Both the position numbers and the translations under genes were made by a program. 37,634 bases of DNA from Actinoallomurus sp. Its GTDB lineage: Bacteria > Actinomycetota > Actinomycetes > Streptosporangiales > Streptosporangiaceae. Under the pieces are notes generated by a model. The model had not been told where the DNA came from, made no database searches, and saw only the letters and a list, made by a program, of their open reading frames with translations. Below, one piece after another: positions 1 through 8,464 of the stretch; the first letter of the stretch is position 1; every line of letters starts with the position of its first letter. Where the stretch lies: assembly GCA_025964685.1 (NCBI GenBank), contig JAOPYG010000396.1, positions 1 to 37,634 on the forward strand. The letters run 5' to 3'.

Positions 1-1290
1 GGAGGAGCCGGCCAGGCGCGAGGCGAACTCTGGCAGGCTCGACGGGCTGCCCCGCCAGAAGTCGCGCGCGCTGTCGCGGTACTGGCCGTTCCACTCGGTC
101 CACAGCGGCGGGAAGTTGCCCACCTGGTAGCCGCCCTCGCCCACGTCCCACGGCTCGGCGATCAGCTTGACCTGGGAGACGACCGGGTCCTGCTGGACCA
201 GGTCGAAGAAGGCCGCGAGGCGGTCCACGGCGTGCAGCTCGCGCGCCAGCGTGGAGGCCAGGTCGAACCGGAACCCGTCCACGTGCATCTCGGTCACCCA
301 GTAGCGCAGCGAGTCCATGATCAGCTGCAGGGAGTGCGGATGCTGCACGTTGAGGCTGTTGCCCGTGCCCGTGGTGTCCATGTAGTAGCGCGGGTCGTCG
401 TCGACGAGCCGGTAGTAGCTGCCGTTGTCGATACCGCGGAAGCCGAGCGTCGGCCCGAGGTGGTTGCCCTCCGCGGTGTGGTTGTAGACCACGTCGAGGA
501 TGACCTCGATGCCCGCCGCGTGCAGGCTCCGGACCATCAGCTTGAACTCCTGCACCTGCTCGCCGCGCTCACCGCTCGCCGCGTAGCCGTTGTGCGGGGC
601 GAAGAAGCCGATCGAGTTGTAGCCCCAGTAGTTGGAGAGCCCGCGCTGGATCAGCGCGTCGTCGTGCACGAACTGGTGCACCGGCATCAACTCGATCGCG
701 GTGGCGCCCAGCTCGCGCAGGTGGTCGATCGTGATCGGGTTGGCGATGCCCGCGTACGTGCCGCGCTCGGCCTCCGGGATCCCCGGGTGCCGTTCCGTCA
801 GGCCCTTCACATGCGCCTCGTAGATCACCGTCTCGTGGTACGGCGTGCGCGGCAGCCGGTCCTCACCCCAGTCGAAGAAGGGGTTGACCACGACGCTCTT
901 CGGCATGTGCGGGGCGCTGTCGTCGTCGTTTCGGGCGTCCGGGTCGGAGAACCGGTAGGCGAACAGCGCCTCGTCCCAGTCCACCTGGCCCTCGATGGCC
1001 TTGGCGTACGGGTCGAGCAGCAGCTTGCCGGGGTTGCACCGCAGGCCCTGCGCCGGGTCGTACGGCCCGTGTACCCGGAAGCCGTACCGCTGGCCCGGGC
1101 TCACCCACGGCACGTAGCCGTGCCAGACGAAGCCGTCGGTCTCGCTGAGGGGGACCCTCGTCTCCTTGCCGGCGTCGTCCAACAGGCACAGTTCGACCCT
1201 GGTGGCGACCTCGGAGAAGAGGGAGAAGTTCGTGCCCGCGCCGTCGTAGGCGGCGCCGAGCGGGTAGGGGTCACCCGGCCATATACGCAT
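1..1290 (-). CDS. glgX: Glycogen debranching enzyme GlgX, 5' part (3' end beyond window)
   Basis: Hydrolyses alpha-1,6 branch linkages of limit dextrins during glycogen breakdown in the cytoplasm. The first 430 codons are present and the frame is still open at base 1; the family is usually around 700 residues, so roughly the last third is missing. The N-terminus begins [19 protein letters not shown], which is characteristic of GlgX/isoamylase proteins, followed by the CBM48-like beta-sandwich and the GH13 barrel. The predicted nucleophile is D343 in GFRFDLAS and the general acid is E379 in IAEPWDVG. The ATG at 1290 is chosen because it gives this conserved start; GGGTGTG lies directly upstream. 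It is divergent from bfd. Family identity is very sure; which glgX paralogue it is cannot be told. Confidence 0.95.
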   Translation of the reverse strand, partial: MRIWPGDPYPLGAAYDGAGTNFSLFSEVATRVELCLLDDAGKETRVPLSETDGFVWHGYVPWVSPGQRYGFRVHGPYDPAQGLRCNPGKLLLDPYAKAIEGQVDWDEALFAYRFSDPDARNDDDSAPHMPKSVVVNPFFDWGEDRLPRTPYHETVIYEAHVKGLTERHPGIPEAERGTYAGIANPITIDHLRELGATAIELMPVHQFVHDDALIQRGLSNYWGYNSIGFFAPHNGYAASGERGEQVQEFKLMVRSLHAAGIEVILDVVYNHTAEGNHLGPTLGFRGIDNGSYYRLVDDDPRYYMDTTGTGNSLNVQHPHSLQLIMDSLRYWVTEMHVDGFRFDLASTLARELHAVDRLAAFFDLVQQDPVVSQVKLIAEPWDVGEGGYQVGNFPPLWTEWNGQYRDSARDFWRGSPSSLPEFASRLAGSS

Positions 1291-1411
1291 CACACCCGTC
1301 CATTTCCCCCAAGTGATCGACTCACACGCTTCCTCGGGAACCCACCTGTGACGTATCCAACACTGGCCCGAACCCCCGGCCACTAGGCAAAACGTCGCCT
1401 CCCGGGTTAGC

Positions 1412-1430
1412 TTAGGGGAGCCTTACCTAA
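1412..1430 (+). promoter_or_regulatory. Iron box (DmdR/IdeR-type operator) upstream of bfd
   Basis: TTAGGGGAGCCTTACCTAA matches the actinobacterial iron-box consensus TTAGGTTAGGCTAACCTAA at 15 of 19 positions. It lies 38 bp before the bfd ATG, in the bfd/glgX intergenic region. Iron-loaded DmdR/IdeR binds such boxes; whether it represses or activates here is not decided by the sequence. Fit to neighbouring iron-storage genes makes the assignment strong. Confidence 0.8.
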
Positions 1431-1468
1431 TGCCCCCGCGTCCCCCGCGCCCCCGAAAGGTCCCCCGC

Positions 1469-1669
1469 ATGTACGTGTGCGTCTGCCACGCCGTCACCGA
1501 GGACGTCGTGCGTGAACACATGGAGGCCGGAGCGTGCTCGGCCAAGGAGGTACGCGCGGCCTGCGGGATGCGGCCGGGCTGTGGTTCCTGCGTCAACCGC
1601 ATCTGCGCGCTGCTCAAGGAGAGCGCCCCGGAGCCGGTCCTGCAGGGCGCGGTCGAAGCCGCCGCCTGA
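1469..1669 (+). CDS. bfd: Bacterioferritin-associated ferredoxin Bfd
   Basis: A 66-residue [2Fe-2S] protein that donates electrons to bacterioferritin to reduce and release stored iron. The four cluster ligands C4, C6, C38 and C41 are all present (MYVCVCHAV and PGCGSC), at the positions known for E. coli Bfd; C23 and C32 are additional cysteines. An in-frame ATG at 1430 exists, but it overlaps the iron box and would add an unsupported proline/arginine-rich leader. The ATG at 1469 gives the canonical MYVCVCHAVTE start and has GAAAGG eight bases upstream. The bfr gene follows 56 bp downstream on the same strand, so the two probably act together and may be co-transcribed. Confidence 0.93.
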   Translation: MYVCVCHAVTEDVVREHMEAGACSAKEVRAACGMRPGCGSCVNRICALLKESAPEPVLQGAVEAAA

Positions 1670-1678
1670 CCTCACGTC

Positions 1679-1693
1679 GCAGGCATTGCCTGC
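1679..1693. repeat. 15-bp inverted repeat between bfd and bfr
   Basis: GCAGGCATTGCCTGC has perfect 7-bp arms around one central base. The centre is too tight for a good RNA hairpin, so it reads more like a dimeric protein-binding site than a terminator. It sits 32 bp before the bfr start, where a bfr-specific promoter would be. Function unknown. Confidence 0.4.
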
Positions 1694-1725
1694 CCTTTGC
1701 GCTGCGCGTGCCACGATTAGGTGAC

Positions 1726-2205
1726 ATGGAAGGCGACACGGACGTCCTCAACCTGCTCAACGAGCAGCTCACGGCCGAGCTCACCGCGATCAATCAGTAC
1801 TTCCTGCACGCCAAGATGCAGGAACACTGGGGGTTCACCGCGCTCGCCGAGCACACCAGGGCGGAGTCGTTCGACGAGATGCGGCACGCCGAACTCCTCA
1901 CCGACCGCGTCCTCATGCTGTCGGGACTGCCGAACTACCAGCGGATCGACCCGCTGCGCGTCGGCCAGACCGTGCCCGAGCAGATCCGCTCCGACCTGGC
2001 CATCGAGATGGAGGCCGTCGGACGCCTGCGGCCGGGCATCGAACTCATGCGCTCACGGGGCGACGCGACCTCGGCCCGCATCTGCGAACGCATCCTTGAG
2101 GACGAAGAGGAGCACGTCGACTACCTGGAGACCGAACTCGAGCTCCTGGACGCCCTCGGCGAGCAGCTCTACCTCCAGCGCTACGCGTCACCGAGCAGCG
2201 AGTGA
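1726..2205 (+). CDS. bfr: Bacterioferritin (haem-containing iron store)
   Basis: A 159-residue subunit of the 24-mer iron-storage shell. All ferroxidase-centre ligands are in place at the E. coli numbering: E18, E51, H54, E94, E127 and H130, with Y25 nearby. The haem-ligating M52 is present (DEMRHAE), so this is a true bacterioferritin rather than a haem-free ferritin. The ATG at 1726 gives the family start MEGDTDVLNLLN; a longer open frame extends upstream through the bfd gene but is not plausible. The ribosome-binding signal is weak (AGGTG four bases upstream). It lies downstream of bfd and its iron box, consistent with iron-dependent control. Confidence 0.96.
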   Translation: MEGDTDVLNLLNEQLTAELTAINQYFLHAKMQEHWGFTALAEHTRAESFDEMRHAELLTDRVLMLSGLPNYQRIDPLRVGQTVPEQIRSDLAIEMEAVGRLRPGIELMRSRGDATSARICERILEDEEEHVDYLETELELLDALGEQLYLQRYASPSSE

Positions 2206-2216
2206 AGCCTGCTCGG
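2191..2216 (+). terminator. Possible hairpin terminator at the end of bfr
   Basis: CCGAGCAG and CTGCTCGG form an 8-bp perfect stem with a 10-base loop that contains the bfr stop codon. There is no U tract, which is common for actinobacterial terminators. It fits the end of the bfd-bfr unit. Confidence 0.4.
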
Positions 2217-2238
2217 GCAACCGGCCACCGAACGCCGC

Positions 2239-2565
2239 GTGACCGCCGCTCGACGACACACCCGAATTCGGCCTGTCGGCCCTTTGTCTGAGGACATAGT
2301 GGGCCGACGACCTCTGATCATCAGAAACACGCCTGTTGCCGATGTCGATGACGGCGCGACCGATATGCAGGCCGCGGCCCTCGATCTCCTCGACCGCCTG
2401 GTAGCCCTCCCGCCGATCCAGCGGGTCCGCGACGTCGCCCGTACGGCGATGGACGTCCGTCCCGGACGACGGCTTCGACGGCGGGCGCAGCGAACGGCCG
2501 CGATCCAACGGGGCGACTTCCTCCCGGCGCTCACCATCTGGGTCGTGACCGGCGTGAAGGACTGA
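2239..2565 (+). pseudogene. Probable internally deleted SAM methyltransferase relic
   Basis: This 367-bp space between bfr and the hydrolase gene holds an open frame of 108 codons. The middle part (DLLDRLVALPPIQRVRDVAR then TAMDVRPGRRL) looks like the N-terminus of a class I SAM-dependent methyltransferase just before the glycine-rich SAM motif. The expected DVGCGTG motif is absent, and the frame jumps to GDFLPALTIWVVTGVKD, which resembles the last strand of such enzymes. I infer an in-frame deletion of the catalytic core. The start is uncertain (GTG 2239 or later), and third-position GC is high only in the downstream two thirds. It may instead be an unrelated small hypothetical protein. Confidence 0.4.
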
Positions 2566-2577
2566 GATGCCCTCAGT
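2561..2577. terminator. Hairpin between convergent genes
   Basis: ACTGAG and CTCAGT form a 6-bp perfect stem with loop ATGCC. The stem includes the stop codon of the plus-strand frame and the stop codon of the minus-strand hydrolase. It could act as a small bidirectional terminator, but without a U tract this is only suggestive. Confidence 0.35.
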
Positions 2578-3205
2578 GGCCCCGTGCGATCCAATCTTGG
2601 AGGTGCGGGGCCTCGTCGCCGATCGTCGTGGAGTCGCCGTGGCCGGTGCGCACCTCGGTCTCGGGCGGCAGGGTGAGGAGACGGTCGCGGATGGAGTCGA
2701 TGATCATTCCGAAGTCGGAGTAGGACCGGCCGGTCGCGCCGGGACCGCCGTTGAACAACGTGTCACCGGTGAAGACGGTGCGCAGGTCCGGGGCGTGGAG
2801 GCAGACCGCGCCCGGGGCGTGGCCCGGCGTGTGGAGTACGCGCAGCGTGGTGCCCGCCACGGTCAGCTCGTCGCCGTGCGCCAGTGCGCCGTCGGGGTCA
2901 CGGTCCGGGTAGGTCATCCGCCACAGCACCTGGTCATCCGGGTGCAGGAGGATGGGCGCACCGGTGCGGTCGGCCAGTTCGGCCGCCGCGTCGATGTGGT
3001 CGTCGTGCGCATGCGTGGACACGATGGCGGTCAGCCGCCGGTCGCCGACCGCCGCCGCGATGGCGTCGGCGTCGTGCGCGGCGTCGATCACGAGCACCTC
3101 GCGGTCGTCGCCCACCAGCCAGACGTTGTTGTCCACGTCCCACGTGCCGCCGTCGAGGCTGAAGGTGCCCGACGTGACCAGGTGCCCGATCACTGTGCCC
3201 TCCAT
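2573..3205 (-). CDS. Metallo-beta-lactamase-fold hydrolase, probable S-formylmycothiol hydrolase
   Basis: A 210-residue glyoxalase II-like hydrolase. Metal ligands are visible: H65-A-H67-D-D69-H70 (THAHDDH), H129 in HTPGHAPG, D148 in FTGDTL and H189 in TGHGDS. It lies 64 bp downstream of mscR on the same strand. The same adjacency occurs in mycobacteria (MscR with an MBL protein), where the hydrolase is thought to finish formaldehyde oxidation by cleaving S-formylmycothiol to formate and mycothiol. The ATG at 3205 begins MEGTVIGHLVTSG. Fold and metal binding are seen directly; the exact thioester substrate is inferred from context. Confidence 0.85.
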   Translation of the reverse strand: MEGTVIGHLVTSGTFSLDGGTWDVDNNVWLVGDDREVLVIDAAHDADAIAAAVGDRRLTAIVSTHAHDDHIDAAAELADRTGAPILLHPDDQVLWRMTYPDRDPDGALAHGDELTVAGTTLRVLHTPGHAPGAVCLHAPDLRTVFTGDTLFNGGPGATGRSYSDFGMIIDSIRDRLLTLPPETEVRTGHGDSTTIGDEAPHLQDWIARGH

Positions 3206-3269
3206 TCACTCCGCGCGTTCGGCCGGTGCTCTTGTGTCGGGCGGCTCGCCGATGCCTCACGAACGTCGC

Positions 3270-4355
3270 TCATAGCATCACCACCGAACGCAGGACCTCA
3301 CCGCGTTGCATCTTGGCGAACGCCTCCTCGACCTGGTCCAGGCCGATCGTCTCGGAGACGAAGCCGTCCAGGTCGAGCCGGCCCTGCAGATAGAGGTCCA
3401 CGAGCATCGGGAAGTCGCGGGAGGGCAGGCAGTCGCCGTACCAGGAGGACTTGAGCGACCCGCCGCGGCCGAACACCTCGATCAGCGGCAACTCGATCTT
3501 CATGTCCGGAGTGGGCACGCCGACCAAAACCACCGTGCCGGCCAGGTCGCGGGCGTAGAAGGCCTGTTCGTAGGTCTCCGGGCGGCCGATCGCCTCGATC
3601 ACGACGTCGGCGCCGTGGCCGCCGGTCAGCGCCCGGATCGCCTCAACCGGGTCCGACTCGCGCGAGTTCACCGTGTCGGTGGCACCGAACCCGCGGGCCC
3701 ACTGGAGCTTGCGGTCGTCGATGTCGACCGCGATGATCTTCGCCGCCCCGGCCAGGGCCGCGCCCGCGATCGCGGCGTCGCCCACGCCTCCGCACCCGAT
3801 GACCGCGACCGAGTCGCCACGCGTCACGCCGCCGGTGTTGATCGCCGCGCCGATGCCGGCCATCACCCCGCAGCCGAGCAGCCCGGCCGCGGCGGGCGAG
3901 GCCGCCGGGTTCACCTTGGTGCACTGACCCGCGTGCACGAGCGTCTTCTCCGCGAACGCGCCGATGCCGAGCGCCGGGGACAGCTCGGTGCCGTCCTTCA
4001 GCGTCATCTTCTGCGCGGCGTTGTGCGTCGCGAAGCAGTACCAGGGGCGGCCGCGCAGGCAGGCGCGGCACTGCCCGCAGACCGCACGCCAGTTGAGGAT
4101 GACGAAGTCGCCGGGGGCGACGTCGGTGACGCCGTCACCGACCGCCTCCACGGTCCCCGCGGCCTCGTGGCCGAGCAGGAAGGGGAAGTCGTCGTTGATG
4201 CCGCCCTCGCGGTAGTGCAGGTCGGTGTGGCAGACGCCGCAGGACCGCACGGCGACCAGCGCCTCCCCCGGACCCGGGTCGGGCACCAGGATCGTCTCGA
4301 TGGAGACCTCAGCGCCCCGGGATCGCGCGACGACCCCTCGCACCTCGTGCGGCAT
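3270..4355 (-). CDS. mscR: S-(hydroxymethyl)mycothiol dehydrogenase / S-nitrosomycothiol reductase
   Basis: A 361-residue zinc-dependent medium-chain alcohol dehydrogenase. In actinobacteria it oxidises the formaldehyde adduct of mycothiol with NAD and also reduces S-nitrosomycothiol. Catalytic-zinc residues are C42 (GVCHTD) and H63-E64 (LLGHEAAG). Structural zinc cysteines are C93, C96, C99 and C107. The nucleotide-binding motif is [10 protein letters not shown]. The frame is open to 4424, but the ATG at 4355 gives the family start [11 protein letters not shown] and has AAAGGTG eight bases upstream. The downstream MBL hydrolase probably completes the pathway to formate. Confidence 0.92.
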   Translation of the reverse strand: MPHEVRGVVARSRGAEVSIETILVPDPGPGEALVAVRSCGVCHTDLHYREGGINDDFPFLLGHEAAGTVEAVGDGVTDVAPGDFVILNWRAVCGQCRACLRGRPWYCFATHNAAQKMTLKDGTELSPALGIGAFAEKTLVHAGQCTKVNPAASPAAAGLLGCGVMAGIGAAINTGGVTRGDSVAVIGCGGVGDAAIAGAALAGAAKIIAVDIDDRKLQWARGFGATDTVNSRESDPVEAIRALTGGHGADVVIEAIGRPETYEQAFYARDLAGTVVLVGVPTPDMKIELPLIEVFGRGGSLKSSWYGDCLPSRDFPMLVDLYLQGRLDLDGFVSETIGLDQVEEAFAKMQRGEVLRSVVML

Positions 4356-4404
4356 GCGATCACACCTTTCGTCCCGCGGGTAAGGCATACGAGAACTATC
4401 ACAT

Positions 4405-4418
4405 CGCGGGATTCCGCG
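4405..4418. repeat. Short inverted repeat upstream of mscR
   Basis: CGCGG-GATT-CCGCG (5-bp arms) lies about 50 bp before the mscR start, where a promoter would be expected. It may be an operator, but short GC palindromes are common in this composition, so support is weak. Confidence 0.25.
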
Positions 4419-4457
4419 GATCATGCCGGTTCGCCACGGTCTGGACGCGGGCGCCCG

Positions 4458-5345
4458 TCAGTCACACGTGTGGCGCTCGACGGAGACCAGACAGCCGCCG
4501 GCGGTGTGCAGCACCCAGAAGCCGCCCTTCGGCAGCCGGGGATCCTCCGGGGGAACGGCGCCGAGGGCCTCGCAGGCGCGCCCGATGAGCTCCGGCACCA
4601 GCTCCCCGTGCGTGCAGACCAAGGTCGGCAGGCGGTCGCCGAGCAGTTGGACGAACCTGCCGCCGGCCTCCTTCGAGGCGGCCATCGGCGTGCCCATCGA
4701 GAACGCCCAGTCGCTGCGGATGTCGGCGCCCATCCGCGCCGCGTACGGCAGCACGGTCTCCATGCAGCGGGCGGTGGCGGAGGTCAGGACGCGGGCCGGG
4801 CCGAATCCGGCCAGTGCCTCGGCCAGGCCGGTGGCCTCGGCGCGGCCGCGTGAGTCCAGCGGCCGCAGCAGGTCGTCGTCATCCCATTCGTGCTTGTCGC
4901 CGGCCGACGTGTGCCGCAGCAGGATGTACGGCGTGGTGCGGGCCGGGCCGGCCGCGAAGTCCCGCAGCAGGTCGACGTCGTGCTGGTAGGTCAGGCGCCG
5001 CTCCGCCTCGGGCAGCGGGAGCCACTCCACCCGGTCGACCTCGTCGTTCGGCTCGAACTCCCCGTCGTTCCCGGTCGCGGCCCAGTAGTCGACGCGCTTG
5101 AGCCGGTGATCCTTCTCGTACTCCCGCGACGGGAGGCGGCGGCCGAGGACCGGCCAGATCCCGGTCTCCTCCCAGACCTCGCGTACGGCCGTGCGCAGCA
5201 CGTGTTCGCCGTCCTTGGCCTTGCCCTTGGGGAAGGACCAGTCGTCGTACTTGGGCCGGTGAACGAGGATGACCTCGGGACCGTTCGCACCGGGCCGCCG
5301 TACCACGGCACCGGCGGCGTGGATGAGATCCGGAGGGTCAGCCAT
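4458..5345 (-). CDS. mutT1: MutT1-type Nudix hydrolase fused to a histidine phosphatase domain
   Basis: A 295-residue two-domain protein. The Nudix box is perfect: G41, E47, R55, E56, E59, E60 and G62 in the spacing GX5EX7REUXEEXGU. The C-terminal half is a histidine-phosphatase domain with R144-H145 (LLRHTSAG) and a second histidine in [11 protein letters not shown]. Mycobacterial MutT1 shares this layout and hydrolyses 8-oxo-dGTP/8-oxo-GTP and diadenosine polyphosphates. The gene overlaps the 3' end of ppk by 8 bases, so translation is probably coupled. RHT replaces the classical RHG, as other MutT1-like proteins also vary there. Function is assigned from architecture and the conserved ppk neighbour. 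Confidence 0.9.
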   Translation of the reverse strand: MADPPDLIHAAGAVVRRPGANGPEVILVHRPKYDDWSFPKGKAKDGEHVLRTAVREVWEETGIWPVLGRRLPSREYEKDHRLKRVDYWAATGNDGEFEPNDEVDRVEWLPLPEAERRLTYQHDVDLLRDFAAGPARTTPYILLRHTSAGDKHEWDDDDLLRPLDSRGRAEATGLAEALAGFGPARVLTSATARCMETVLPYAARMGADIRSDWAFSMGTPMAASKEAGGRFVQLLGDRLPTLVCTHGELVPELIGRACEALGAVPPEDPRLPKGGFWVLHTAGGCLVSVERHTCD

Positions 5346-7407
5346 CGACGGTCCTCCATCGCCGCGTCCGCATGAGGTGGGTCTGGATGTGGAGCGGCCC
5401 GTCGTGGCGGGTCCACCGGCCGTCGCTGTCCAGCAGCCAGCACTCGGTGTCCATGCCCATCGCCATGTCGAACCGGCCCAGAAGGTCCGCGCAGTGGCCC
5501 GGATCCTTGACGCGGACGAGCGTCTCGACCCGGCGGTCGAGGTTTCGGTGCATGAGGTCGGCGCTGCCGATCCACACCTCCGGGTCGCCGTCGTTCTCGA
5601 AGGCGTACACGCGCGAGTGCTCCAGGAAACGGCCGAGGATGCTGCGCACCTGGATCGTCTCCGACAGCTCCTCCACGCCGGGGCGCAGGGCGCAGATGCC
5701 GCGTACCCAGACGTCGACCGGCACGCCCGCCTGCGACGCGCGGTACAGCGCGTCGATGATCACCTCGTCGACGAGGGCGTTGCACTTGAAGCGGATCCGG
5801 GCGGGACGGCCCTGCCGCTGGTTCTCCGCCTCCCGCTCGATGCGGCTCACCAGCCCGGCGCGGAGGGAGTCCGGAGCCACGAGTAGCCGGTGGTACTCGG
5901 TGTCGCGGGTGTACCCGGTGAGGTGGTTGAACAGGTCGGTGACGTCCTCGCCCACCTGCGCGTCGGCGGTGAGCAGGCCGTAGTCCTCGTAAATGCGGGC
6001 GGTCTTGGGGTTGTAGTTGCCGGTGCCGATGTGGCAGTAACGGCGCAGCGTCCCGTCCGACTCCTCGCGTACGACGAGGGCCAGCTTGCAGTGCGTCTTC
6101 AGGCCGACGAACCCGTAGACGACGTGGCAGCCGGCCTGCTCCAGCTTGCGCGCCCAGGTGATGTTCGCCCGCTCGTCGAAGCGCGCCTTGATCTCCACGA
6201 CCACCACGACCTGCTTGCCGGCCTCGGCCGCGTCGATGAGCGCGTCGATGATCGGCGAGTCGCCGCTGGTGCGGTACAGCGTCTGCTTGATGGCCAGGAC
6301 CTGCGAGTCGGCGGCCGCGTCCTCGATGAGCCGTTCGACGCTCGTGGTGAAGGAGTCGTACGGATGGTGCACGAGCACGTCGTGGTCGCGCAGCGTCGCG
6401 AAGATGTTGACGTCGTGCGGCAGCGCCGCCTCCGACGGCACGAACGGCGGGTACTTCAGCTCACTGCGGTCGAGGTCGGCGATCGCGGCGAGGCCGCCGA
6501 GGTCGAGCGGGCCCGGCACCCGGTACACCGCGCGTTCGTCCAGACCCAGCTCGGTCGTGAGCAGATCGAGCACCTCGGGGGTGATCGACTCCTCCACCTC
6601 GAGCCGGACGACCGGGCCGAACCGGCGGCGCAGCAACTCGCGTTCGAGAGCCTGCAGGAGGTTCTCGGCGATGTCCTCGTCGACCTCCAGGTCCTGGTTG
6701 CGGGTGACCCGGAACGCATGGTGCTCGATGATCTCGGTGCCGGTGAACAGCTGCGGGAGGTTCTCCGCGATGACGTCCTCGAGCGGCACGAACCGCGACG
6801 GAGACGCCTCCAGGAACCTCGGCAGCAGCGGCGGGACCTTGACCCGGGCGAACAGCGTCTCCTCGGTCTCCGGGTCACGGACGAGGACCGCGAGGTTGAG
6901 GGACAGGCCGGAGATGTACGGGAACGGGTGTGCGGGGTCGACCACGAGCGGGGTGAGCACGGGGTAGATCCGCCGCCGGAAGAGGCGGTTCAGCTCCTCT
7001 TTCTCCGTGTCGGCCAGCTCGTCCCAGCGCAGGATCTCCACGCCCTCCTTGGCGAGGGCGGGCAGGACGTCGTCACGGAAGCAGGCGGCGTGCCGGAGCA
7101 TGAGCTCGTGCGCGACCTCGGAGGTGCGGGCGAGCACCTCGCGCGGCTGCTGGCCGCTCGCGGTCTGCAACGCGATGCCGGTGGCCATCCGCCGGGCCAG
7201 GCCCGCCACCCGGACCATGAAGAACTCATCGAGGTTGCTCGCGAAGATCGACAGGAACCGGACGCGCTCGAGCAGGGGGAGTCGTAGGTCGGCGGCCAGG
7301 TCCAGGACGCGCTCGTTGAACCTGAGCCAGCTTTCCTCGCGATCGAGGAACCGATCTTCGGGGAATTCGCCTTCTACCTCAGGGAAATGTCCGGCTTCGA
7401 CACTCAT
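5338..7407 (-). CDS. ppk: Polyphosphate kinase 1
   Basis: A 689-residue enzyme that polymerises the gamma-phosphate of ATP into polyphosphate, reversibly. The N domain begins after an acidic leader with [18 protein letters not shown], typical of PPK1. The two phospholipase D-like active-site parts are visible: H439-x-K441 in KTHCKLALV, equivalent to the autophosphorylated histidine of E. coli PPK, and H459 in [11 protein letters not shown] further conserved piece, [11 protein letters not shown], lies near the C-terminus. Length is normal for the family. It is the first gene of an overlapping pair with mutT1. The ATG at 7407 is the first in frame. The 118-bp upstream region carries three tandem 10-bp repeats; I found no convincing Pho box. 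Confidence 0.96.
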   Translation of the reverse strand: MSVEAGHFPEVEGEFPEDRFLDREESWLRFNERVLDLAADLRLPLLERVRFLSIFASNLDEFFMVRVAGLARRMATGIALQTASGQQPREVLARTSEVAHELMLRHAACFRDDVLPALAKEGVEILRWDELADTEKEELNRLFRRRIYPVLTPLVVDPAHPFPYISGLSLNLAVLVRDPETEETLFARVKVPPLLPRFLEASPSRFVPLEDVIAENLPQLFTGTEIIEHHAFRVTRNQDLEVDEDIAENLLQALERELLRRRFGPVVRLEVEESITPEVLDLLTTELGLDERAVYRVPGPLDLGGLAAIADLDRSELKYPPFVPSEAALPHDVNIFATLRDHDVLVHHPYDSFTTSVERLIEDAAADSQVLAIKQTLYRTSGDSPIIDALIDAAEAGKQVVVVVEIKARFDERANITWARKLEQAGCHVVYGFVGLKTHCKLALVVREESDGTLRRYCHIGTGNYNPKTARIYEDYGLLTADAQVGEDVTDLFNHLTGYTRDTEYHRLLVAPDSLRAGLVSRIEREAENQRQGRPARIRFKCNALVDEVIIDALYRASQAGVPVDVWVRGICALRPGVEELSETIQVRSILGRFLEHSRVYAFENDGDPEVWIGSADLMHRNLDRRVETLVRVKDPGHCADLLGRFDMAMGMDTECWLLDSDGRWTRHDGPLHIQTHLMRTRRWRTVDG

Positions 7408-7490
7408 GACGTATATGCTCCCCGCCTAGCGTGAACATGAAGCCAACGGGGGCTTACCTTCCTAGTATTCGGACACCTCGGTCCCGCAGA

Positions 7491-7520
7491 CCTGCTTAGA
7501 CCTGCCTAGACCTGCTCAGA
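7491..7520. repeat. Three tandem 10-bp repeats upstream of ppk
   Basis: CCTGCTTAGA, CCTGCCTAGA and CCTGCTCAGA follow each other without gaps, with CCGCAGA just before as a partial fourth unit. They lie about 85-115 bp upstream of the ppk start and just after the end of the upstream lyase gene. The 10-bp period places each unit on the same face of the helix, which suits a cooperatively binding protein. It could also be a chance microsatellite. Confidence 0.6.
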
Positions 7521-7525
7521 AGGGG

Positions 7526-8440
7526 TCATACCGGAATCGTGCGGTTCCGGGGCCCGGCACGCAATACCTGCGACGGCAAGGTGTGGCCGACCAGACGTTC
7601 CGCACAGGCGGCAACGTCAATGAGCGCGTCCAGGTCGACGCCCGTGGCCACGCCCATGTCCTCCACCATGTGAACCAGTTCCTCCGACGCGATGTTCCCG
7701 GTCGCGCCGGGGGCGTACGGGCAGCCGCCCAGGCCGCCGACGCTCGCGTCGAAGTCCGCCACGCCGAGCTGGAGCGCGGCGAGCACGTTCGCCAGGCCGG
7801 TCCCCCGGGTGTTGTGGAAGTGCAGGTTGAGCGAGGTCTCCGGGTTGGCCATGCGGAAGTCGCCCACCAGGTGGGTCACCCGCGGTGGTGTCGCCATGCC
7901 GGTGGTGTCGCCGAACGACGCGCTGTCGGCCCCGTCGCGCACCGCGCGCGAGGCCACTGACACGACGCGCTCGACCGGCACGTCACCCTCGTACGGGCAG
8001 CCCCAGGCCGTGGACACGATCACCTGGCAGGTGGCGCCCCGGCCGTGCGCCAGATCGATGATCTTGGCGATGTCGTCGAGCGACTCTTCGGTGGAACGGT
8101 TGACGTTCTTGCGGTTGTGGGTGTCGGAGGCGGAGACCACGACCTCCAGCTCGGTGAAGCCCGCATCGAGGGCACGCTCGGCGCCGCGGAGGTTGGGGAC
8201 CAGCGCGGAGTACCGTACGTCGCCGGCGCGCCGCACCCGGCTCCACACCTCATCGGCGTCGGCCATCTGCGGGATCGCCTTGGGATGGACGAACGACACG
8301 GCCTCGATGCGGCCCACACCGGTGCCGGACAGCGCGTCGATCAGCTCGACCTTCGCCTCGGTCGGCACGGGATCCTCGTTCTGCAGGCCGTCTCTCGGGC
8401 CCACCTCGCGCAGCGAGATCCGGCCAGGCAGATCCGTCAT
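7526..8440 (-). CDS. mvaB: Hydroxymethylglutaryl-CoA lyase
   Basis: A 304-residue TIM-barrel lyase splitting HMG-CoA into acetoacetate and acetyl-CoA, usually the last step of leucine degradation. Signature segments are REVGPRDGLQNE (R16, D17), SFVHPKAIPQMAD, ASFGDTTGMATPP, LHFHNTRGTGLAN with the metal-binding histidines, and GGLGGCPYAPGATGN with the catalytic-loop cysteine. The start at 8440 has AGGAGG nine bases upstream. Neighbours do not include other leucine-catabolic genes, so the pathway role rests on family knowledge. Related ring-opening lyases of the HMGL-like family are the alternative. Confidence 0.92.
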   Translation of the reverse strand: MTDLPGRISLREVGPRDGLQNEDPVPTEAKVELIDALSGTGVGRIEAVSFVHPKAIPQMADADEVWSRVRRAGDVRYSALVPNLRGAERALDAGFTELEVVVSASDTHNRKNVNRSTEESLDDIAKIIDLAHGRGATCQVIVSTAWGCPYEGDVPVERVVSVASRAVRDGADSASFGDTTGMATPPRVTHLVGDFRMANPETSLNLHFHNTRGTGLANVLAALQLGVADFDASVGGLGGCPYAPGATGNIASEELVHMVEDMGVATGVDLDALIDVAACAERLVGHTLPSQVLRAGPRNRTIPV

Positions 8441-8464
8441 ACCGCCCCACCTCCTGCCGCCAAT

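Noticed and set aside
1309..1317. The 9-mer CAAGTGATC occurs upstream of glgX and again at 34238-34246
   Set aside because: One shared 9-mer in 37.6 kb can be chance, and no symmetry or spacing is shared between the sites.
232..1386. Long open frame on the plus strand opposite glgX
   Set aside because: Antisense shadow of a GC-rich gene: Arg/Val/His-rich, no recognisable domain, while the minus strand encodes a clear GlgX.
7408..7460. GTTCACGCTAG upstream of ppk as half of a Pho box
   Set aside because: One 11-bp unit matches about 8 of 11 positions but the adjoining unit matches only about 6, so a PhoP site is not supported.
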